From contig NC_088301.1 of NCBI RefSeq assembly GCF_032854445.1, positions 21,571,808 through 21,635,807 on the forward strand: a DNA stretch of 64,000 bases. Reading direction: 5' to 3'. Under the pieces are notes generated by a model. The model was not told the origin of the DNA. It did not search any database and saw only the letters and a program-made list of their open reading frames with translations. Shown in pieces: positions 46,904-60,630 of this stretch. Every line of letters starts with the position of its first letter. Within the stretch, counting starts at the first letter, position 1. A program made the translations under genes and the position numbers. The stretch is from Liolophura sinensis. Lineage: Eukaryota; Mollusca; Polyplacophora; Chitonida; Chitonidae.

Positions 46904-48509
46904 TTGGTAAAACATGGATTTGTAAATTTGCCAAAATTTTTAAGTGGCTATAAACATGTAGTTATAGCACGAACGTTCTTGTGTGTTATACTCAAACAAT
47001 TACACCTATATCTCATTTAAATTTCTTAATGATTTCAATGTCAGAGCAGGAGGATATTTTAATGGATAAATTGTTAGCAATTGAAGAATTGGGTACAGGT
47101 ATGTATACACACGCACACCATTGTAGCTAAGATGGCCAGGAATTTTTGCCAGAGGTTTTTTTGATCTTCCATGACCGGAGCTTATGTACTCTTTAGTCTC
47201 AGGTAAGTGACTCCACTTACCAACCAATTTTACAAGCTCTCACGGTTTGGTGTCTTACAACCACTTCTTTTAATGCCTCTCTTAGCCTGACATTGCATGG
47301 ATTATTTATCACTTTTTGAGTGTGAGGGTATCCTGCCTAGGCTCTAAGCTGACCTTTTTCTCATTAATAATCATAGGGTACCATGTTAAAACGGGGAGAG
47401 GGATTGGGGGGGGGGGCATTATGAGAATCTTTCAGAACCTGTTTTTCTTATCCTGAAGAAAGAGATACAATTTGGTCTATATTAGTCTCCAGTAGCAAGC
47501 AGTATATTGTTAACATGAGATAGCGTGTTAATCTCTGGACAGGTGTGCTGATGTGCACTCTCACATATAGTTAGTGGATAGCACGGTTTGTGAGCTGTCT
47601 TAACTCGTCGGATTACCCAGACAAACAGAGTTACTGGTCAGTGTTTCGCTGCTGACAGTCCAGTTAGTATAAGGATCCTTGCACTCCAGACTTAGTGGCT
47701 GGGCAGATAAATCCAGCATGAATTCAGTTTAATGACAGGCTCCCTGGTGTGACCCCCCCCCCCCTCCCGCCAACGGCGGCTTGCTCACCAGTCAATTTTC
47801 GGCCCCCTCACCCCCCCTTGGTTATTGTCTTGAGGTACTTCTTATTCAGGGGCATGAATCTGACAGACTTATTAGTCCGGAGACAAACCCTTTGGCCGTG
47901 TATCTGCATCGACTACCTGTTTAACCTCAACTGCCTCGAAGCTCACCTGGATTTTCACCTGAGTTTAATTGATGAGACTAGGGGCATAAGCTGATGGTTA
48001 CCTGTGACCTGTGATACTCGGTTCCAGATCTCCTGTTAATGGATTTGTTTAAATTTGCATAAAATATTGAGCAAAGCTGTGTCAGTTCAGTGCCAAAGTT
48101 GATGTACACGGCAGAATCCTCGCTACTTGGTTGAAGTCCAAACGAATGGATTAAATGACTTCCACTTCCAACGGTAAGAACTGTACACCTTAGGCATTAG
48201 ATATTTAATATATCTTTTTGCATTAGACATCATGCACATGCAAATAATGACAGGAAATCCATTGGAATTTGTGATTCTTCAGTACTGTAATAGTTGCATT
48301 GATTCACCGTTTCCTTGTATGCATCGTTGACCAAATGCCTGAATGCCAAGCAGTGTATTCTTCATGTCAAACTCGAATGGTTCCTACGACTTCCCAGCTC
48401 TTCAGAAAATGGTGTAAATGTCCCAGCAATGCACCTTGTAGATCTTTGATTTTATTCATTTGTAATTACATTTATATAACATCCAGCTAACTTTCAGCTT
48501 TCTTTAAAG
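46904..48509. other. No gene seen
   Basis: Unique sequence with G run (47407-47416) and C runs (47753-47764). No exon was recognised. Confidence 0.6.
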
Positions 48510-48690
48510 CTCCTTCCAGACTACCCAACATCACTCAACTTTTGTAAACTCAATAAGAGTTAACTTGAAGTTGAATCAATAAGTTGAGCAGTGTTGAGTA
48601 TTCTTTAACTCCGTTCAGCAACACTCAACACCAACCAACTTTGTTGAATCGGAAATGTGTATGCGTATTTTTTGTCAACAAGTTGAGTCA
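48510..48690. mobile_element. Possible DNA-transposon remnant with ACTCAAC/GTTGAGT motifs
   Basis: ACTCAAC occurs repeatedly on one strand (near 48533 and 48625), and its complement GTTGAG near 48583, 48593 and 48681, within 180 bp. The sequence can fold into several small stems. This resembles the ends of a short inverted-repeat element, but no clean terminal repeat or target duplication was found. Confidence 0.35.
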
Positions 48691-49391
<701 letters not shown>

Positions 49392-49870
49392 TTTCCCCTA
49401 GCTGTGAATTGACCATGGGATTCCTGGCCACAGTTGTCTGACACTCAACACAGTGGCTAGTCATCTCACTGTAGACAGCTCCGCAGTGGGCAACTATCAG
49501 CAGTCTTGATTAAGAAGCTGGGTAGATAGTTGTTGGTGTAGATCAGTATAGATTGGTTTACCCTAATGGAATGGTTGGGGCGTCCTGGGTATAGATAAGT
49601 GATGGGGAAGTATGTCCTGGATGCTGAGAGAGAGAGAGATTGAGACAGAGGGAAGCGGGGCTGGAATTGGCTTTCTCCATCCTCTTGTATTGACGTCCTT
49701 GATGGGACACAAGTCAGCTGTTTGTCTGGCCAAAACTCTGTGGAAATCACTCCTTCTCTCTGTCGCTATGGCTATCATCTCCCCCCGATTGTAATGGCCA
49801 TATAATGCCGAGCTTAGCCCGACTGGTATTGATTGAGCGGGCTGGTCAGTCCAGCGCTGTTTTGTCTACA
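49392..49870. other. No gene seen
   Basis: Unique sequence with an AGAG run at about 49627-49638. Confidence 0.6.
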
Positions 49871-50020
49871 GCTGCGCAATGATGTTATGCTCCGTGATGG
49901 ATCCTCAACACGGCTTTGTTCCAGTTTGATCACCTCATCATACAGGTATCGGAGTCTGAAGAGCTCTCCATATCGACACACCCCTCCCAGACTATCTGGA
50001 CCCAATTTCAGCCTGGACAG
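49871..50020. other. Candidate coding exon, strand unresolved
   Basis: On the plus strand a strong acceptor (TTTTGTCTACAG) ends at 49871 and good donors follow at CATACAG|GTATCG (49946) and GGACAG|GTTGTA (50020), with an open Ser/Arg-rich frame. On the minus strand the same DNA is open from about 50029 to the stop at 49814 and reads like ordinary protein (pattern GELFRLRYLYDEVIKLEQSR), with a weaker acceptor CTGTCCAG at about 50012-50019. It lies in a local CpG-retaining patch. I do not recognise the protein on either strand, and chance remains possible. Confidence 0.25.
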
Positions 50021-50450
50021 GTTGTATATTTACTGACAGATCACTGGGGTAGTGGTCTGTCAGTAAATGTGGGCACCTCAGGTTGTACGTGTCCACCTCA
50101 TCCTGATCAGTCATATTAACTGGTTACTCGCCTGCACCTTTCAGGACGGCTTCTCTGCCACAAAAGGTATCTCCGGCTCAATAGTGGACATTTGCGCTGC
50201 TTTGTGGCAGCTGAAGGTGAACAATAGACGAGCAAGCTGTGGCCGTGATAGGCCGTGTGCACTGATCCTTGTACAACAGATTTGTCGCCTGTACTTAGTG
50301 CGGATTATCACCGCCGATCAAACACTCATAGCAAAGAGGCCAGGGAGGCCACGATCCAGTCAACGGTGACCAGTGTTGGGGTCAGGCATCCTCTAGGAGC
50401 AGATGTGTCAAGATGTGCATGCTTCACGGTACCCCCAGAATAGCTAAGAG
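50021..50450. other. CpG-retaining unique block, no confident gene
   Basis: CpG is higher here than in the surrounding tens of kilobases (four counted in 50281-50340), and the sequence is not repetitive. TTTCAG near 50144 and AAAAG|GTATCT near 50167 look like splice sites, but no protein is recognisable. It could be an exon cluster or a conserved regulatory block linked to the candidate exon before it. Confidence 0.3.
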
Positions 50451-53400
50451 CTCTTGCCGTCTTGAGACATAGCAGAAAGTGTGCCAGTGAGGACTTGTGT
50501 TTCTCCAGTGAAAAATGCACTGCGGCTGCATCTGGTGTAGCATAGCAACCAAAGAAGATTATAGGACTTAGTTTGATCTCACACATCTTTGTGCTTTGAT
50601 GGACTTTGAAGGACAGGATTGTTGAAATGTGCAGTGAGTAACTCATAATTCCCATTGACTAATTAAGTTTACCTGTGTGCGTTTTAATGTTATATAGCAA
50701 CTAGAAAGATATGAAAATAATACTTGATGTGACTGCAATTGATATGTAGTAATTGACATATACACTGGAATGTATGCTCATGGTAGACCAATGTCAAAAT
50801 TCTGAGAAGCAGTTGTTTCAGTTTAACTATCCTCCTGAGGTTTATTTGATAAATCTGAAAAATAGATAAACTGTGCTATAGGTAGCAATGTTTGTCTGAA
50901 TGGTGAGTTTTGCAGTCATTATCAGGGAATACACTGAGTAAATATAATTAATTCTACTGGCCTGTTGGCAGTTTTATGCATAAGATAGTTAGGTAGATAT
51001 ATCTTTATGCAGCGAGATTTAAAACTTTATATATTTATTTGAGACAGACAGTTAAGAGTTACATTGTTTTAAAAACATGATCCTATCATTTGTTTGTTTT
51101 TTGATGTGTTGAGATATATATTTGAAAGATTCTGCGGAGTGACTGTGACTTCATGAGATGGGCGTTAAGATTCCCTGAGTTGCTGAAACAAATGCAGGGG
51201 GAAATGACAGGATGATTAGTTGAGAAAATTGGATTAGGATTGGGGAGGGGGAGAGGCTGGGGCTTGTAGGGTGTTGTGCTGTAACAGTCATGTGATGAAA
51301 GACATTTCTCTCGCTCTCTATGTCTTTCTAGTATATGAGGAAACAGGAGGTCAACCACCCATTTGCAATGCTAAAAATATGTGCTTGACATATACATGTA
51401 GCCAGATAGGTTTTAGGGCTAATGGATTTCTTCAGCAAGTCTACTGCATGATTGAGTTTTACAGGAACTGGTCAGTGTGAATTATTTTCCAAATGTTCTT
51501 ACCTTCTTTGTTAAGGGCAAAGGCAATGTGATTTACATATATAGTGGCTGTTTGTGGGGACTAATGTCACATTTGATCGTGATTACCAGTACATGTAAGG
51601 CTAGACGTAAGATGTAATCTCTTCCACATTATCACGCGAACTACATATGCTATATTTTGTGGGATTGTTGGCAAGCTCATAATAAGAAATGTCTAGACAA
51701 GGAATTAGATGCTGAACGGCTTATGTTCTTTGATGGTGAAAATTTAGTGTGTGTATACTCTGTGGTCTTCCTGTTGCTTCATGATCTGAATAATGCTGTA
51801 GTCATTAGCGCGTGCATGTAGTACATGGTGCAGCAGTTAATAATATGTTTTTTTTTTTTTTTTTAAATTCCAAAGACTGTTTTAGTTCAGATATGTCATT
51901 ACAATGAAGCCCATTGATTATCTGCCATGCTGTTGTTGCTCCTCCCAATTCTCCCTGACAGCTGAAGTGGAAATCTGGTACCCTGAACAGTCTGCCCAAT
52001 TTTTACACCTTTTAGACAATATGAGACAGTGTAGCAGAAAGGACTTGAATCCTCATTGTGGAATCATGAGATAGTGTGTGCCCTCAGTCAATCATTACAT
52101 CACCTGTTATTGTTACCCTCAATTAAATAGGCCCATGCCTAGTTGAACACCTTGCATAATGCCTTCAAAGCCCAGCTAATCACTGGTGACAGTTACATGC
52201 AGGCTAAGCCTATGCCAGCAGTTGGGGGTATGTCAGCATTTGTGAAGTACATTGGAGATAACCTGTTTATCTCAGAAGGGTTATTTTTCCAGACAGGGCA
52301 ATAGGGGTTGCCTTAGCAGGTGCCCCTTGAGGGGAGTCCAGCCCCGAGGGCTCTGGGCTGGGCAAGCCCAAAAAAACATCCAAAGGCAGGCCAGTGAAGA
52401 GATGCACTCATGCCCAAGCCTTTGTCCAAACAAATAAAACCCTGATTAAGTAGGAATTTATTATTACTTTATGTGTCCAGTGGAAAGCAGGAAATTTGAT
52501 TGAGATAACCAGTCTAAGTAATTGTCAGAGTGTGACTGCCATGTGGCAGTGCCATAAACTAGAATCGAGCTGGGTGGTTCTTGATAAGGGTGTTTGCCTG
52601 CGAAACTTCACCTGGTGGCGTTTCCTGATGTGCGGACTTACATCCTGGTAACATCAAGGGGCAGGATTCATTGAATGTTTATGAAGGAGGGAAAGTGTGA
52701 AAATTTCAAGGGGCTGACTTAGGCGGGTTTCTCCAAGGTAAACTTGATCTGACTTGCAAAGTGACCTGACCTCCATCTATTTGTTTTCCAGACAAATTTT
52801 AGTAGCGAAGATAGCTGATGTTTTATCAAAAGATTTACGATGGATGAATAATATGTTCTAACCATGGTGACATGTTAACCTTGACTAGGGATAGGTTGTC
52901 TGACAGCCCAGACTCTAAAACTAATGGGGCCAGGGTCATGGGGCATCTTGGCAAAGTAAGAAGCCCTTAAGATGGGTGCCCAGTTACAGGGCACAACTTA
53001 AAGTTTTAGCTGAAAGCTGATGACTGATTAGAGTCTCTGGGTGAAGGAGATAACCACTTTCTTCCCTGCTGCTCTTACCACATTTTCTGTAATGGGTTAG
53101 AAGCTCCAGCTGTATAGGAAGCTTCAAGATAGTCAACTTTGCACGATGTGCCAATTGAGATTAAGCTTTTAACTATTTCTTTGCATTTTATTTATTTTCT
53201 CTTCACTGCTGTTATTGTAAACAAGAAGTTTTTGAGTATGTATGGCAAGAAACAATAATTAAATCAAAATATAACTTGGAAAATGGCTTGGAGTAAAGTA
53301 TGCATTTTCAGCATCTTAATATTGTGTAGATTTACTTATTTCTTTCACTAGTTGTGACATAAAAAGACAGTTTTAAGTTTGTGCGTATTAATTTTCGTAT

Positions 53401-54238
53401 TATTCATTTAAATGGGTTGGCTATATTTTAACCCTTATTACATGTACTTCAGAAATTGAGAAAAAAAAGCAAGCTTAAAAGTGAACACTGGAACAAAGTT
53501 GAGAAATATCTTCATATCTTCAAATGTATTCTCAAGATATCTTTATTGTATTAAATATAAGACTTGAATAAATTGTTAATGGTAGCTGTTGGTTTCTCCA
53601 GTTTAACCTTGACTTTTATCTCATAAATTAATGTGACGTTTTATATGTATCATTTATTATATTTTATATAATGGTGAATATGACTACTACACGAATGCTG
53701 TGGGCAGAGTGAAGGTGAAGAGGCTGCCGATTTGACTATTATCTGTCTAGCCAAAATATATGAGCTCTGCGCCTTCATACCTCTCTGAAGCTTTCATCAG
53801 AACTGTTGGAATCTGCTCTTGGCCAAAGTTTGGCCACAGTCCCAGTGGCATAAGTGTCTAGGATTGGATGGAATCTTGGAACATTCCAGTGGAAACAGCT
53901 ACCAAAGTGATGACAAATGGCCTAGTCAAAGCAGCCACTACTTCAGGACAGGCAAACATTTTCACAGCTTTGAGAGGTTTACTGGTATCATTGCAGGACA
54001 GACAATCTGTCAGACGTGACATAAATAATAAGCGTGGCTTAAGGTCTGCCTCAGCGAGACATTACCTGTGCGAGTTGATGATAGCTGTGATTGGGAAGAA
54101 ATGTCTATGTTAGATTGAAATGTAGTTCTAGAACTTCCGTGGAGAAGTGCCAGTTATTTTTGCCTGAGAGTGCTAAGGCCTTAGATACTCTTAAAATAGT
54201 GAGGCCTTAGATAACTTGAAATAGTGACGGAACTTTTA
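50451..54238. other. No gene seen
   Basis: CpG-poor unique sequence. T run at 51849-51864. Nothing recognised. Confidence 0.65.
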
Positions 54239-54504
54239 TCTGATCTTTGATCAGCATAGGGAAGCATTTCTTTGTAAAGCATATGTAAAGCAAAAAAAAA
54301 AAGATCTTTTTAGCATATTTGTGCTTAAAATCGGCTTTTAATTTCAGTCACATACCTGTGATATTTAAATAGATCTTTCCTCTGATCTTTTCCGTGTATG
54401 GAATATGTCATAAGGATCTCTTTTAAAGCATTTCGAAGGAAAAGATCTTTTTTAGCTTATTAGTGCTTAACCAGTATTTAATTTCATTCATATACCTGTG
54501 GTGT
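54239..54504 (+). repeat. Diverged ~142-bp tandem duplication
   Basis: TCTGATCTTT begins at 54239 and 54381. The pairs AGATCTTTTTAGC / AGATCTTTTTTAGC, TTAGTGCTTA-like, and CATACCTGTGATATT / CATACCTGTGGTGTT keep the same order and spacing. Identity is modest, so this is an old duplication. Confidence 0.75.
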
Positions 54505-55929
54505 TACTCCTGACTTTTAAACCCTATGGAAATAAGGAAGATGAAAATCAAAGAAAGAAAACTTCATCAGTAATTGATTTTAGGTGTGAAACATGTACAC
54601 GTAGGTTTGCACAGACAGCTAAGATCTTAAAATGTTTGAACATCTGAACAATATCTGCCAGCTCCTGTGTTTTTCCATTTGGTGAAAGACTTCTGAGTCT
54701 TTGTCTCTTCGTGACTGAAGGACATGTGTTAACTATACGAATGATGGCCCTATCTTGTTGAACATATGTGAATCTTCTTGGCCTTTCTGGAAAGTTTTTT
54801 CTCACAGCTTAGTTTCCTCTTCAAAACTGATACTTGCCAGAAAAAACACCATAGGTATTTGTTACCTAAGGCAATAAAGTGTAACAAAGAATGTACTCCA
54901 TGTGGACAAGAATCGAGGCTGTCATTCACACAAATGGTGTAACAGTTATGCTGTATTGTTGCTGAAAAAAAAGAACACACTGTAAGTGGCCTTTGTTTTA
55001 TCATCAAAGGATGTTAAACAGCCTGAGAATTTATCTACATACATTTCTCTCTGAAAAGTACATGAAGAACTTTTTGAATTTCTTTAACAGTATAACATTT
55101 TGGAGGATATTTTATAGGAAGGCAATCTATAATTAAAGTACGATAAATGGTAACCATTTCTCAAACGATTTTGTTCAGTGTACCTACAATGATATAATCT
55201 TCAAATGTATTCCGCTAATGGATATCAATTTTGTAACTACTTAAAAGGGAATTGATGTCTTTTGGGTAGACTGACTGGTGTTTTTGCCAGTGTTAGTAAA
55301 CTGCAGATTAAATCTCTGTGCGGACAGGAAATATTGTGAACTCTTATAAACATGGTGTGGTGAGTTGTGTGACGAGTCTTCATTGATGTGTAAACATCAT
55401 GTATCATGTGGTTTGAATTTGTTTGAAAACCTGAGGGGCGTTTTGATGTTGGGAGCTTGATTTTATCAGAAGCTCTCTGCCCAGGCTGTCCACTTTCTGT
55501 CAATCAAATCTTATTCGGGGTTATGAAAGGGAGCAGTATTTAGTCGAAATAATCTGGCGACAGTTCAGCTTTAGTTATAGTGAGAGTAACTGTTAACTAA
55601 CACCTAGGTTCTCCCCTCATGTAGTTTTCCTTGATTGAGGTAGAAATCCGCGGAAAATGAAGCCATAAAAATTCACAAGGTGGTGTAGTCATTACTTCCA
55701 GTTGATCGGCCAACAAAAACTCTTGTTACTCCATGAATGGAAGTTTGCCACCATAAAGGCTTTGTCGTTTTAGCGCTGGTATCTGGGGGTAATGAAGTGT
55801 GAAGGGACATAGTGTTGGAATGAAGGGGGTGATGGGGCCCACCATTGACAAGGCTGACCCCGGGCTCTTACTGGCTGTATGTTAGGGCCTCCCCCTAACT
55901 CATTCTGTTGGATGACTTCAGAGAGCAGA
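54505..55929. other. No gene seen
   Basis: Unique sequence without recognised features. Confidence 0.6.
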
Positions 55930-56503
55930 GCACAGACAGGCTACAGCTAAAGCTCAGCTCTCAGTGTACTGTTGGCCGCGGTGTTGTGTTGTTATTCTCT
56001 CCGAGTCCTGCCTCACACAACACCTTCTCGCATTCAGCGGGTTGCTTTGTCATTGCCTATTGAACACTCTGTTGACTCGCTAGCAGCTGACTAGCATTCA
56101 TACCCGAGACAGAATGATGTGGGATCTATTTTGTTTGGGGTGCAGGAGTTAAGCTTTGAAATCTTTGAACTGAGAGGAAAAAAGACTGATGTGTGTGCTA
56201 GCAGTGTAGTGAAGAGACTGGTTATTTGATGATTTTGGATAGTCCACATGCGGTGATGCCCCGGTAAAATCTTGACTGATGTGGTGCTAAGATAGAACAG
56301 GTCAGGGTGTAGTAGCAGGTCAACAGATCAGGGCTCAGTGCATCTACCTGTGAAATCCGTTTGAAATCAACACCTTGGATTTCTGGCAGGCCTACAGTAA
56401 GGAATAACGGCAGCACGCTGCAGGCTGCCCAGGATCACAGATGATCCCATACACCAGGATAAATTCTAACCAAACCTCAGGATTATCCTACAGCCAGCAA
56501 CAG
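55930..56503 (+). other. Candidate alternative 5' UTR exon with donor
   Basis: A less AT-rich, non-repetitive stretch ends in CAGCAACAG|GTAATGTC, a good splice donor (intron from 56504). It contains several short upstream ATG frames and no long open frame, as expected of a 5' UTR. Mild CpG retention (GGCCGCGG at 55974-55981) is compatible with an internal promoter. The start is a guess. Confidence 0.3.
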
Positions 56504-57617
56504 GTAATGTCGGTTTCTGTTGTTAAATTCGATGATTTGCCGTGATTTCTGTTTTTACAGGATGATGTGCGTTGACTGTCAATGGTATCGGCATGCCAGC
56601 TAGCCCAGTCATTATGAATGTATACCCCTTATGCTAGGCTTTAATGCTGTCAGCATCTGTCAGTTTTCCACATCAGATATATATGGCTATGAAAAAAAAA
56701 ATATTCTGTAACTTATAATTGATATGAATGTTTCTGTCAAAGCTATCATGGCACCCTGCAGATTTCCTTATTTACGGCTCCCCGAGTTTTGTCATTCCTG
56801 ACTCCGTTTGATGCAGAAATCACAAGGCCTGTGAAAAAAAATTTGCATGTTACGAAATTTCTCTGCTGTCAAGCCCCATTTCTTGATAGGCACTTCATCA
56901 AAGTGTCCCCTCTGTTGGACTTTCATGTACTCCTGGCTGGTGGAGATGGCAGAAAAGTTTCTTACAAGAGGCAAAAAAGTAATATTCCACTTGGGAGGTT
57001 GTCGCCCAGTTCCTTGGGCGCCTGACTGTAGACGGGTCTCTGGCTTGTCTTTACCATGTCTTTATGTTGTCTTCATACTGTCTATACCATCTGGTCATCG
57101 AATTATCATCTACAGCAAAACTGCTTCAGGAAACTCAGCTTTATGAAAAAGACACTTAAATACTCATGCACAGCTTTTCCAAGCTGGAGAGAAAAAAAAT
57201 CTGCCCTAGAATGTTATCTAATGTAGTGTCTCTGGTTAATTTAATTGAATTACGTTCATGAAATTGCCATTAATGCATTTCTATTTTTTTTATTATTTTT
57301 TTGCTTCCAAATTGCTGTGGCGCTTATGTAAGCACATGATGGTCCTTTGTTTTGTTTTTGTTTTTTCATTCACTTAATTGCAATGAAAATACTTGAGGAT
57401 GTAGTTGTCCTACTATATAAAACAGGTTAAAACAATTAAATGTATATTTTTAACATTCACATATGACAGTAGTTGAACCGTACACAATTCTCTTCGTTAT
57501 CATGTAGAATCTGTTATTCTCATAATCTGTAGAATGCGATTCTTGGCATCAGGATTGTTGTGTGAATCTTTAAGCGATTCTTTGAGCTGATATAAAATTA
57601 TCTTACCTTGCATCATG
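56504..57617. other. No gene seen
   Basis: AT-rich unique sequence. Frames of 78-99 codons at 56.8-57.1 kb overlap each other in different frames and show no domain. Confidence 0.6.
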
Positions 57618-57883
57618 GAAACGTGATTTTTATGTGTCAAATTTCCAACATGGCTGAAACGTGATTTTTATGTGTCAAATTTCCAACATGGCTGAAACGT
57701 GATTTTTATGTGTCAAATTTCCAACATGGCTGAAACGTGATTTTTATGTGTCAAATTTCCAACATGGCTGAAACGTGATTTTTATGTGTCAAATTTCCAA
57801 CATGGCTGAAACGTGATTTTTATGTGTCAAATTTCCAACATGGCTGAAACGTGATTTTTATGTGTCAAATTTCCAACATGGCT
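57618..57883 (+). repeat. 38-bp minisatellite, seven near-identical copies
   Basis: GAAACGTGATTTTTATGTGT begins at 57618, 57656, 57694, 57732, 57770, 57808 and 57846, exactly 38 bp apart each time. No difference between copies was seen. Each unit keeps one CpG (AACGTG). Perfect homogeneity means very recent expansion or ongoing gene-conversion-like exchange. Confidence 0.98.
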
Positions 57884-59792
57884 GCATCTTTCAGATATAC
57901 ATATACAATATATATGTACAAGGTATATATAGGGACCTATATATACATCCTACTGGGTGTCTTTGTTTGTGAGACCTTTTGGCTTTATTTCACTTGAGCT
58001 GACATAAAATTTAGTAGTATTTTTAGTTTATACATCCAGGTGTGTGTCTCTTTCAATTAATGTATTTTACCTAATATTTCATTTGATTTTGACTGATTTA
58101 TCAACCTTCCCTTTTTTTGTGAAGTCTGATAAATTTTGTGTAAGGATAACTGTCGTGTTGGCATTAAAAATATGATTTAAAGTGATACAGAATCAATTTC
58201 GATTTCGAAATTAAAGTGTTGGGGCTCCCCCTCCATTGAAATAATGGTCTTTCTATCCTGGATTTATCACAATTTTGTCACCAGAATTCGTCTTCAGGAC
58301 ACCCCCTGGACTCTTGCTTCGTGGGCTGGGATACTACTTCTGCTGTCTCATCCCCCCCCCCCCCCCAACTTTTATAATGTTCTACCGCTCCTGACTTTCT
58401 CATGCTGCAATGAGCATCCCGACTGTTGTATTTGTTAGTGGCTAATGTTATAACTTCTTGTGCTAATTTTGAACTTTTGTCAGACTGTTACACTAGCAAG
58501 TAATAACTGGTGGTAGGAGATTCAAACTTGGTTATAATTCCAGGTTGTGGTTTTGGAGTTCCACTTTCAGCTTGACAGCTGTTAGATCCAGTGTACAGTT
58601 TTGACATTCTTGGAGCTGCTAAGGTTCCCTTCATCTGCAACATGGAACGTGGGGTTTTCTACCAGTAGCTCACTCAATCCTGTTACTGGTTATAGACTTA
58701 AAGCATTTACAACTTAACAACAAGTAAAGTAGGCTAAAAGGCAATTCCTGGCTGTAATGTACCTTGTCACTTACAGCACTAAAGTCTATGTTTTCTTTAG
58801 AGTCTTGGTATTTTAATGTTAGGGTATTAGAAACTAAATTGCTTTCACAAGCCTAATGTTTGACGGGGAGCTAGACTTAGCCTGCTGTATACCAAAGAGG
58901 CCCTGTTTTGTTGGGGTCAGATTTGGGTTTGTTCCAAGTCACCAAACTTGATAAAAACGATGGATGCCTGTGTATATTGTGCCACCTAGAACCAGATGAA
59001 TGGGTGGTAATCTTTCGCAAACATTCAAGTGAAAATTAATCACTGATTTATAGGGAAGTTTTTTTGTACATCTGAGTCACACGTATGAATAATTGACCAA
59101 TGTTTTCAGAGCTGAATGGTGTACCTAAGCCTTGTCTTTATTACAAGTGTTTAATTGGTATGCTTTAGTGGTGAATAAAACATACAGAGTCGTTGCACGA
59201 AAACTCAGTAATTTATCCCGCAGTCTTAGACAATTTGTGTGTCAGACTGTCAAGTATGGTAACTACCGTCTCATAGATTTTTTTTTCAGTAGGGGTTCGT
59301 GTTTGTTCAGGGCAGACCTTTTGGAGAATAGTGATTCTGATTCTTTATGCGTCTGAAAAGTTCTTATGAAATGTTATTATATGCATGTCCATGGAAATCT
59401 TCTCCCAGTGCTAAGGATAAAATAACTTCCACGACAGTCTCCCCGCTTCGATCGCAGTCTGAGAGAAGTCGATGCATGTGGCCTGTGCGAGCCTCGCCTA
59501 GTGTTAGCTTTATTGCCTTTTAGCAGAGCAAGGTAAACAGTGAATCTAGTAATAATGACAGCGGTGAATTGTACAGCTTAAAATGTAACGGCTCAGCTAG
59601 TAAGTTATCCACCCCTGATGTTTGCTGAGAAAACAGATGGCGCTAATTGGAGATTGAGGCGAGTTAAATAGTGCAGAGACAGTGCAAGGGATTCTTGTTT
59701 TCGTTTAACTGAAGAAAACGATCAGGGGTGTCACCAGACAAATACGGGTCTTCAATAATGTCAGAGTCAAGGTCAATACTGATAATTGAACA
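57884..59792. other. No gene seen
   Basis: Unique sequence with a C run at 58351-58365. The block at 59.42-59.68 kb has more CpG and words such as GGCGCTAATTGGAG, so it may be conserved non-coding DNA. Confidence 0.5.
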
Positions 59793-60170
59793 TTGATCAT
59801 GCCTGTAGTGGCGTTTTCTGGATCCAGGAGGTCGATCAGTTGATCATGGGGATCTGTGTAATTTTCTGTTATATATATATATATATATATATATATTGAT
59901 CTTGCTTGGATTTCTGGCGTCTGGATCCAGGAGGTCAATCAGCTGATCATGGGGATCTGTGTGAGATTCTGTACTATTCATTGATCATGTCTGCCATGGA
60001 TTAGTGGTGCCTGATCCAGGAGGTTAGTTGATCACAGGGATCTGTTTGAGGTTTTGTAATATACGCTGATCAAGCCTAGAGTTCTGCTGTCTGCATGGAT
60101 TCAGGAGGTCAGGTGATCACTGGAATCTGTTTGAGGTTGTGTAATATGAGCTGGTCATGCTTGGAGTGTT
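59793..60170 (+). repeat. 85-bp tandem repeat, about four and a half units, with an embedded TA tract
   Basis: Units start with TTGATCATG or a variant near 59793, 59896, 59981, 60065 and 60150. Each has a GGATCCAGGAGGTC-like core and GATCATGGGGATCTGTGTGA. Spacing is 84-85 bp except the first, which is ~103 bp because a (TA)n tract at 59871-59896 replaces the short GTAATATA found at the same place in later units. Confidence 0.9.
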
Positions 60171-60305
60171 TTTTATGTAATATGTAAACAACTTAAAACA
60201 AGAAAAGGAAACTAGTTTCGGCGAGAATTCCAGTAAGGCAAAATAACCTTTTAGAGCGAGATTTGCTTGTTATCAAACTTGTGTTCAGGTGTCCTGCACC
60301 ACTTA

Positions 60306-60365
60306 GTTGAACAGACTTGCTGAAGATGCAGTTGGTCAGTGGTTTTATTGGAAGGGTGCATGCTT

Positions 60366-60430
<65 letters not shown>

Positions 60431-60630
60431 CTGAACAAACTTTATATTCTAGATGCATATGTTTTGTTTTTCCTAACTTTATTGAACTGAAATTCTCGAG
60501 GTGCATATATATTGTCATTATCTTTATTTAACTGACATGCTTGGGATGTACATGAATTGGACTTGCTATGGATGTACATGTACAGCATTGCCATTGACTT
60601 TATTGAACGGACATGCTGTGGATACATGTA
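60306..60630 (+). repeat. Degenerate ~45-bp repeat interrupted by a TA microsatellite
   Basis: TTGAACAGACTTGCTGAAG-like words recur near 60306, 60431, 60482, 60527, 60557 and 60601, with GATGTACATG or GTGCATAT following. A pure (TA)n tract at about 60368-60427 sits between the first and second units. The repeat is weak but consistent. Confidence 0.55.

Noticed and set aside
53868-54113. 81-codon plus-strand frame
   Set aside because: It overlaps another frame of similar length, has no domain, and the surrounding DNA is CpG-poor intron-like sequence.
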